This document shows positions 60,312 to 64,000 of a stretch of DNA of 64,000 nucleotides, in pieces. The stretch is from Vulcanimicrobiia bacterium. Its GTDB lineage: Bacteria; Vulcanimicrobiota; Vulcanimicrobiia; Vulcanimicrobiales; Vulcanimicrobiaceae. Position numbers and translations under genes: made by a program. Under the pieces are notes generated by a model that saw only the letters and a list, made by a program, of their open reading frames with translations, made no database searches and was not told where the DNA came from. The first letter of the stretch is position 1. Every line of letters starts with the position of its first letter. Where the stretch lies: positions 1 through 64,000 of the forward strand of contig JAICWY010000002.1 in NCBI GenBank assembly GCA_025934645.1, read 5' to 3'.

Positions 60312-61799
60312 TCAGTCGTCGTCGTGGATAAACTTTAGCCAGCGCGATGTCGCGGGCGCTAAACGGTTCGTTGACGCCGCTCCGTAATTGCATTCCGTAT
60401 AGTTGGGTTTCGTAACCGGCACGAACGGCTGCGGATGCGTGTAGTCGAAGTAATCATCGAGCGACCCCACATACGGCGACGAGTCAGTCGTGCCGAGCGA
60501 TCCCAAACCGAACGTCGTCTCCGCGAATTTTAGAAGCGTGCCGAACTCGCCGGGCGCGTGCGAAACGTAGCCGCGCTTCGCGTACGGTGAGATGACGAGA
60601 ATCGGGACACGAAAGCCCGGACCGGCCTGATCGCGCACGACATACGGCGGCACGTGATCGTAAAAGCCGCCCCAGTCGTCCCAGAACACGACGATTGCCG
60701 TCGAATTCCAATCCGGACTGTTGCCGACGGCATCCACGATGCTCGCAACCCACCACGGTCCGCAGTAGCCGCCGGGCACGCCGGGATGATCCGATGTAAC
60801 GGGTCCCGGTATCACCCATGTAATAGACGCGAGATCGCCGTTCGACACGTCGCTCAAAAACTGCGTCTCCGGCGTCCGGAAATGATCGGTGCCCACGTTG
60901 CCGGCGTACGGGCACGACGCCTCCTCACCGGCGGGCCAGAGGGGAGAGAACCGGATCGTTTGATTGACGTCGAGCGCGTTAATATTCTGACAGATGGAGT
61001 ACGAGTACATCCGCCAGCTCACGTTTTTCGCTTGAGCCAGATCGGCGAGCGAGCGGTATCCGAAACATGGAAACGGCCCGTTCGCCGACGAGCTTTCGGT
61101 GCCGGTGAGCGGATCGAGGCGGAGCGTCTTCGTGCCGGCGGGCGAGTCGCAACCCCACGGAATCAGAAACTGCGTAAGGGGATTGGGCGTATAGCCGAAA
61201 TCCGGTTCGTCTACGACGTTGTTGGACTGGCCGGAAAAGATGTATTGGTGCGCGGTGTACGATTCGCTGTTGTGACTTGCGAAGAACCGGTCGCCGGCGG
61301 CATAAGCTTTTGCGATATCCCAGTACGGCTTGGTTTCCGATCGGTCTGCATACGAGTACACCAACCCCGGGTCGAACGTGCCGGTGTTTTGGCTGATGTC
61401 GAATCCGTTCATGCGGCACGGTGAGGGCTGTCCCACGGTAAACGGCGGCGGGGATGGCGCGTCGCACGCATCTACATAGTTTTGGTGGAAGTTGTTGGGA
61501 TCCTGACGGCTGCAATCGGTGACCACGACGTGGTAGGTGCACTCGAGTTCGATCTGGCCCAGGGGCACGCTGTTGCCGTTCGAATCCATACCGCTCGCAA
61601 CAGTGTCCGCACCCGGTAAACCGCTTGGCCCGCCGAAAATGTTGTCGAACGTGCGGTTTTCCTGCACGACGAAAATGATGTGTGAAATTTTTCCGCCGCC
61701 CAGTTCGAAGTTTGGCGGCCGTGGCGGAAGCACGCTGTGATGCGCGCAGGCGCTCGGAACGAACGCGCAGAGCAAAAGCGCGAACCGTAGAAATCGCAT
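60312..61799 (-). CDS. phosphoesterase/phospholipase C-like lipoprotein
   Basis: A 495-residue exported phosphoesterase (PF04185-like, as in acid phosphatase AcpA and phospholipase C). Lipobox FVPSACAHHS after the signal; metal/substrate motif IIFVVQENRTFDNIFG (Glu-Asn), SHNSESYTAHQYIFSGQS, and WDDWGGFYDHVPP with the catalytic Asp/His region; TSDHPG and VISPYAKRGYVSH are also typical. ATG 61799 is chosen because it fits the signal peptide; longer start at 61832 is possible. Confidence 0.92.
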   Translation of the reverse strand: MRFLRFALLLCAFVPSACAHHSVLPPRPPNFELGGGKISHIIFVVQENRTFDNIFGGPSGLPGADTVASGMDSNGNSVPLGQIELECTYHVVVTDCSRQDPNNFHQNYVDACDAPSPPPFTVGQPSPCRMNGFDISQNTGTFDPGLVYSYADRSETKPYWDIAKAYAAGDRFFASHNSESYTAHQYIFSGQSNNVVDEPDFGYTPNPLTQFLIPWGCDSPAGTKTLRLDPLTGTESSSANGPFPCFGYRSLADLAQAKNVSWRMYSYSICQNINALDVNQTIRFSPLWPAGEEASCPYAGNVGTDHFRTPETQFLSDVSNGDLASITWVIPGPVTSDHPGVPGGYCGPWWVASIVDAVGNSPDWNSTAIVVFWDDWGGFYDHVPPYVVRDQAGPGFRVPILVISPYAKRGYVSHAPGEFGTLLKFAETTFGLGSLGTTDSSPYVGSLDDYFDYTHPQPFVPVTKPNYTECNYGAASTNRLAPATSRWLKFIHDDD

Positions 61800-61853
61800 C
61801 GTGCGCGAACCATTCGTGCAGGACGGTTGCATGCCCCGCGGGTATGCCTCTGC

Positions 61854-64000
61854 ATGAAACGTCTTGCTGCATTTCTAAGTGTCATCATTTTGGCGTACCC
61901 GCTTGCGGCGCGCTCAGCCGATCAACCATCAGCGCTGCGATGGCGTAACGTCGGGCCGTTCGTCGGCGGACGCGTAGTCGCGGTCGCGGGCGTTCCACAA
62001 AATTCCAACCTGTTTTACATGGGCGCCGTCGACGGCGGTGTGTGGAGAAGCACCGATTACGGCGTGCACTGGGAGAACCTGACCGACGGAAAGATTCCGG
62101 CGGGCGCAAACAGCATCGGCGCAATCGCCGTCGCTCCATCGGACCCCAACGTGATTTACGTTGGAACCGGCGAGGGCGATCCGCGCGGCACGATGATCAC
62201 CGGTGAAGGCATTTACAAGTCCACCGACGCCGGTAAAACGTGGCACTACGCGGGATTGCGCGACACGCACACGGTGACCTCGATTGCGATCGATCCGCGC
62301 GATGCTAACGTGGTCTACGTTTCCTCGCTGGGCCACGTCTTTAAAGACAACCCTGACCGCGGCATCTTCAAAACGAGCGACGGCGGCAAAACGTGGAGCA
62401 AAGTTTTGTACGTCGACGCGAAGACCGGCGGCAACGTCGTCGTCGTCGATCCGAAACATCCGGACACGCTCTACGCCTCCATGTGGCAGATGTACCGCAC
62501 GCCGTGGAAGCTCTCGAGCGGCGGACCGGGCAGCGCGCTTTATAAATCTACGGATGCGGGCGCGCATTGGAGCAAAATCTCGGGCAATCCCGGCTTCGCG
62601 GCCGGTCCCCTCGGCAAGATGGGCATAACTGTCTCGCCTGCGGATTCCAACATCGTGTACGCGATCGCGCAGGCGCACGAGGGCGGCGTCTTCCGCTCCG
62701 CCGACGGCGGCGCAACCTGGACGCGCGTGAACGACGAGATGAAACTGCGTCAGCGCGCTTTCTACTATATCGCCATCTTCGCGGATCCTCAGAACGCCGA
62801 CACCGTGTATGCCCCGAACGTCGACGGACTTTGGATTTCGCACGATGGAGGCAAGCATTGGCGGGTATCGCGTCCGCCGCACGGCGACAATCACATCGTT
62901 TGGGTGAATCCGCACGATTCCAACATCTTGCTGGAAGGCAACGACGGCGGCGCAACCGTTTCGACGGACGGCGGCAAAACGTGGAGCGGAGAGCACAATC
63001 AGCCCACCGGCCAGTTTTATCACATCGCGATCGACAACCGTTTTCCGTATCACATCTACGGCGCGCAGCAAGACGAAGGATCGACGTCCGGCCCGAGCGC
63101 GACGAGCTATGGATCGATTCCGTCGGAGCTGTGGCTGCCGGTCGCCTATGGCGAGAGCACGTTCATCGCCCCCGAACCGGGAAACCCCGACGTCACGTAC
63201 GGCAGCGGCTATTTCAGCATCTTCCTGCGCTACGACATGCGCACCGGCCAGTACAGCAGCGTGAGCCCGTGGCCGAATTATCTTGAAGGCGCCAGCAGCA
63301 AAGAACTCAAGTACCGCTTTGCCTGGACGCACCCGATTCTGTTCTCACCCTCGAATCCGCACGAATTACTGGCGGGCGCGCAATACGTCATGAGCAGCAC
63401 GGACGGCGGCACCACCTGGCGCAAGCTAAGCCCGGATCTCACGCGCAACGATCCGTCGACCGAAGGGCCGACCGGCGGTCCGATCGAGCTCGATCAAACC
63501 AGCGCGGAAGTATATCCGTATGTCTCGGCGCTCGCGGCGTCGCCGCTCAACCCCAATCTGCTGTGGGCCGGTTCCTCCGACGGCTTAGTGCACGTCACGA
63601 CCGATCACGGCGCGCATTGGCGCAGCATCACGCCGCAAGGCTTGCCGCAGTACGCGGAGATCAGCTCGATCGAACCTTCGCGCACCGGGCAAGGCACCGC
63701 GTATCTGACGGCGCAGCGCTATATGTGGGATGATTTCCGTCCATACGTGTACCGCACGACGGATTACGGCGCGCATTGGACCGCGATCGATTCGGGCATT
63801 CCGGCGGACCAATACGTGTTCGTCGTCAAGCAAGATCCGCATCAGCCGAATCTGCTCTTCGCCGGAACGCGCACCACGGTGCACGTGAGCTACAACGGCG
63901 GCAATTCGTGGCATCCGCTCACGCTGAATCTGCCGGGCGTGCAGGTTCGCGACATCGCGATCGACTCGCGGCAGGGCCAAGTCGCGGTAGCGACGCACGG
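61854..64000 (+). CDS. BNR/sortilin (VPS10)-like repeat protein, truncated by the window
   Basis: An exported protein of at least 715 residues that runs off the window. Signal peptide MKRLAAFLSVIILAYPLAAR, then repeated Asp-box blades: SxDGGKTW or TDAGKTWHY occurs about ten times (GIFKTSDGGKTWSK, ALYKSTDAGAHWSK, VFRSADGGATWTR, TVSTDGGKTWSGE). This is the 10-bladed propeller type of VPS10/sortilin and BNR proteins. Such proteins bind peptides or glycans, or act as glycosidases. ATG 61854 starts 54 bp from the divergent lipoprotein gene. Confidence 0.88.
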   Translation, partial: MKRLAAFLSVIILAYPLAARSADQPSALRWRNVGPFVGGRVVAVAGVPQNSNLFYMGAVDGGVWRSTDYGVHWENLTDGKIPAGANSIGAIAVAPSDPNVIYVGTGEGDPRGTMITGEGIYKSTDAGKTWHYAGLRDTHTVTSIAIDPRDANVVYVSSLGHVFKDNPDRGIFKTSDGGKTWSKVLYVDAKTGGNVVVVDPKHPDTLYASMWQMYRTPWKLSSGGPGSALYKSTDAGAHWSKISGNPGFAAGPLGKMGITVSPADSNIVYAIAQAHEGGVFRSADGGATWTRVNDEMKLRQRAFYYIAIFADPQNADTVYAPNVDGLWISHDGGKHWRVSRPPHGDNHIVWVNPHDSNILLEGNDGGATVSTDGGKTWSGEHNQPTGQFYHIAIDNRFPYHIYGAQQDEGSTSGPSATSYGSIPSELWLPVAYGESTFIAPEPGNPDVTYGSGYFSIFLRYDMRTGQYSSVSPWPNYLEGASSKELKYRFAWTHPILFSPSNPHELLAGAQYVMSSTDGGTTWRKLSPDLTRNDPSTEGPTGGPIELDQTSAEVYPYVSALAASPLNPNLLWAGSSDGLVHVTTDHGAHWRSITPQGLPQYAEISSIEPSRTGQGTAYLTAQRYMWDDFRPYVYRTTDYGAHWTAIDSGIPADQYVFVVKQDPHQPNLLFAGTRTTVHVSYNGGNSWHPLTLNLPGVQVRDIAIDSRQGQVAVATH

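Overview
The window is a high-GC bacterial chromosome segment with dense, mostly overlapping genes. About 85% of the coding sequence from 0 to 31 kb lies on the minus strand. No phage, insertion sequence, plasmid or CRISPR feature was seen. The gene order rpsU-yqeY-nfeD-floA-(small gene)-phoH-ybeY-dgkA-hlyC-cdd-recO-ruvX-mltG-yrzB resembles the Bacillus yqe/yqf and yrrK/yrzB/yrrL neighbourhoods. It occurs here with a class II FBPase, an archaeal/eukaryotic-type ProS, an Amj-type lipid II flippase, and many S53/S8 secreted proteases with glycine-tract lipoboxes. Together these suggest an uncultured Terrabacteria-type lineage. Eremiobacterota (WPS-2) is my best guess, but this is inference and was not tested by 16S or marker trees.

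Layout. 0-2.6 kb: an unrecognised secreted-type gene, tadA, a small Cys-containing gene and five tRNAs (Ser-CGA, Arg-CCG, Met-CAT, Arg-ACG, Ser-GCT), all on the minus strand and punctuated by hairpins. 2.6-13.5 kb: DoxX, a diglucosyl/galactosyl-diacylglycerol synthase-like enzyme, and a long housekeeping superoperon driven in part from a good promoter upstream of rpsU. 13.5-25.6 kb: a giant alpha-2-macroglobulin, HIT protein, surface protein, two glycosyltransferases, pyrG, prmC, prfA, rpmE. 25.6-30.4 kb: a sedolisin protease, companion lipoproteins and two small secreted proteins. 30.4-38.6 kb: leuCD divergent from a six-gene, 4-bp-overlapping operon (metY, CoA-binding protein, LuxE-like, LuxC-like, class III aminotransferase, Gfo/Idh oxidoreductase). 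38.6-43.7 kb: three tandem subtilisin-like lipoproteins. 43.8-49.2 kb: cinA, a split glutamine-dependent NAD synthetase, a flavin disulfide oxidoreductase and glpX. 49.2-52.7 kb: a membrane glycosyltransferase set (PIG-V-like, GtrA, GT39-like). 52.7-57.5 kb: TPR lipoprotein, Amj flippase, M16 peptidase, a small secreted protein and proS. 57.6-64 kb: pduO, a Nudix hydrolase, an APC permease, a phospholipase C-like lipoprotein and a truncated sortilin/BNR-repeat protein.

How the genes fit together. Cell-envelope themes recur: undecaprenol kinase/PAP2, MltG, FloA/NfeD, glycolipid synthesis, lipid II flipping, several glycosyltransferases. Extracellular proteolysis and its inhibitor-type counterpart (alpha-2-macroglobulin) are also prominent. 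The operon at 32.2-38.6 kb looks like an uncharacterised acid-to-aldehyde-to-amine biosynthetic module.

The most unusual observations are these. (1) Four genes, and possibly a fifth, have no ATG, GTG or TTG that preserves their conserved N-terminus; the best-placed starts are ATC, CTG or ATT at tightly coupled gene junctions. (2) Two genes lie 9-10 nt downstream of consensus extended -10 boxes and look leaderless. (3) An approximately 95-bp intergenic structured repeat ends in a terminator whose stem shows compensatory changes between copies. (4) The LuxC/LuxE/aminotransferase/MetY operon. All are from reading sequence only; no searches were run.
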